Positions 63,301-64,000 of a stretch of 64,000 nt of DNA are shown here, piece after piece. Numbering within the stretch: position 1 is the first letter of the stretch; each line of letters opens with the position of its first letter. The notes beneath the pieces are model-generated. The model was not told the origin of the DNA and made no database searches. It saw only the letters and a list, made by a program, of their open reading frames with translations. The position numbers and the translations under genes were made by a program. The DNA is taken from the NCBI GenBank assembly GCA_031308135.1, contig JAHLJT010000631.1, positions 147,442,580 through 147,506,579 on the forward strand, written 5' to 3'. The stretch comes from Acheta domesticus. Lineage: Eukaryota > Arthropoda > Insecta > Orthoptera > Gryllidae.

Positions 63301-64000
63301 TATATATCACAACATTTGTGTTCTATTAAGAAAAATTCACAGAAATTTAAAGAAGTGGAGAATCGAACGCAATAACATTTACATGCTAAGCAAGCACTTT
63401 CCTAATGGAGCTACGCCTCTTCTTTCCGTATTTTGAAGGTATTAGCCTTATATATCACTACATTTTTTTAATATTTAGAAAAATTCATAGAAATTTAAAG
63501 AAGTTGGGTATCGAACGCGATAACACTCGCATGCTAAACAAGCCCTTTATTAATGGAGCTACGTCTCCCCTTTGCTGATTTTGAAGGTATTAGCCTTATA
63601 TATACATTTGTGTTCTATTTAGAAAAGTTCATAGAAATTTATAAAAGATGTGTATCGAACGCGATAACATGCGCATGCTAAGCAAGCACTTTACTAATGG
63701 AAATACGCCTCCCCTTTGAGGATTTTTAAGGTATTAGCCTCATGTATCGCAACATTCGTGTTCTATTTAGAGAAATTCGAAGAAATGTAAAGAAGTTGGG
63801 TATCGAACGCGATAACACTCGCATGCTAAGCAAGCGCATTACTAATGGAGCTACGTGACTCCTTTGCGGATTTTTAAGTTAGTCGCCTAATATATCACAA
63901 CATTTGTGTTCTATTTAGAAAAATCCATAGAAATTTAAAGAAGTTGGGTATCGAACGCGATAACACTCGCATGCTAAGCAAGCGCTTTACTAATGGAGCT
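57271..64000 (-). repeat. 148-bp tRNA-Ala-derived satellite, block 4
   Basis: About 45 units to the window edge, same orientation. The unit order follows 40878-50718 minus one copy of the 3.1-kb block. The last unit is cut by the window end at the D-arm part, so the array continues. Confidence 0.92.

Larger units (their letters stand above)
53041..64000. repeat. Large duplicated satellite block, copy 2 (runs off window)
   Basis: Counterpart of 36942-50718. It contains the second LINE endonuclease fragment at the matching place. It has two extra units near 54960-55250 that resemble 33.54-33.78 kb, and lacks the 3.1-kb internal duplication. A short deletion at about 62814 (CTCTTGGGGC) is private to this copy. 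Confidence 0.85.

Noticed and set aside
8174..64000. CRISPR array
   Set aside because: Direct repeats are contiguous units of about 148 bp with no unique spacers, and the context is eukaryotic.
8174..64000. Cluster of functional tRNA-Ala genes
   Set aside because: Acceptor and T stems do not pair well, two extra bases precede the TAGCTC, and many units have broken arms. Only the A-box-like region, the anticodon arm and the B box are kept.

Overview
The window is repeat DNA from a eukaryote. I see no intact host gene, tRNA gene, rRNA or CRISPR. Degenerate Jockey-type non-LTR retrotransposon pieces, a solo LTR, a short (AGGTT)4 run matching the arthropod telomere unit TTAGG, and two long tandem satellites suggest an arthropod, probably an insect, in a pericentromeric or otherwise heterochromatic block. 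The species call is inference.

Layout. (1) 1-3480: remains of Jockey-like LINEs on the minus strand. They include a separate second copy of the RT C-terminal region, an endonuclease domain, RT motifs with the catalytic aspartate pair destroyed, and a gag zinc-knuckle remnant. (2) 3480-4910: unassigned, moderately GC-rich sequence with short direct repeats. (3) 4911-8173: a satellite of about 725 bp per unit, four full copies and a truncated fifth. (4) 8174-64000: a single-orientation satellite with a unit of about 148 bp (147-bp variants are common), roughly 350 copies. It is interrupted by one solo LTR (35194-36572) and two copies of a LINE endonuclease fragment (39961-40877 and 56355-57270).

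The most interesting point is what the 148-bp unit is. Read on the minus strand, its conserved GC-richer half is a degenerate tRNA-Ala(AGC). It keeps the D-arm/A-box region, a paired anticodon arm with loop TTAGCAT, and an exact B-box core GTTCGATAC. A TTTTT run lies a few tens of bases downstream inside the same unit. Each unit therefore looks like a small RNA polymerase III cassette, and several hundred of them are arranged head to tail. The acceptor and T stems no longer pair well, so this is not a set of working tRNAs but a tRNA-derived (SINE-like) satellite.

Above the monomer level the array has been amplified in blocks. A segment of more than 10 kb starting near 36942 recurs from 53041 to the window end, carrying the LINE insertion with it. 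The first copy contains an internal 3.1-kb tandem duplication that the second lacks. Smaller block duplications lie at 9-22 kb, 22 kb, 25/31 kb, 29-30 kb and 34/38/54 kb. The many short open frames across the array are by-products of the satellite (147-bp units keep frame) and are not annotated as genes.
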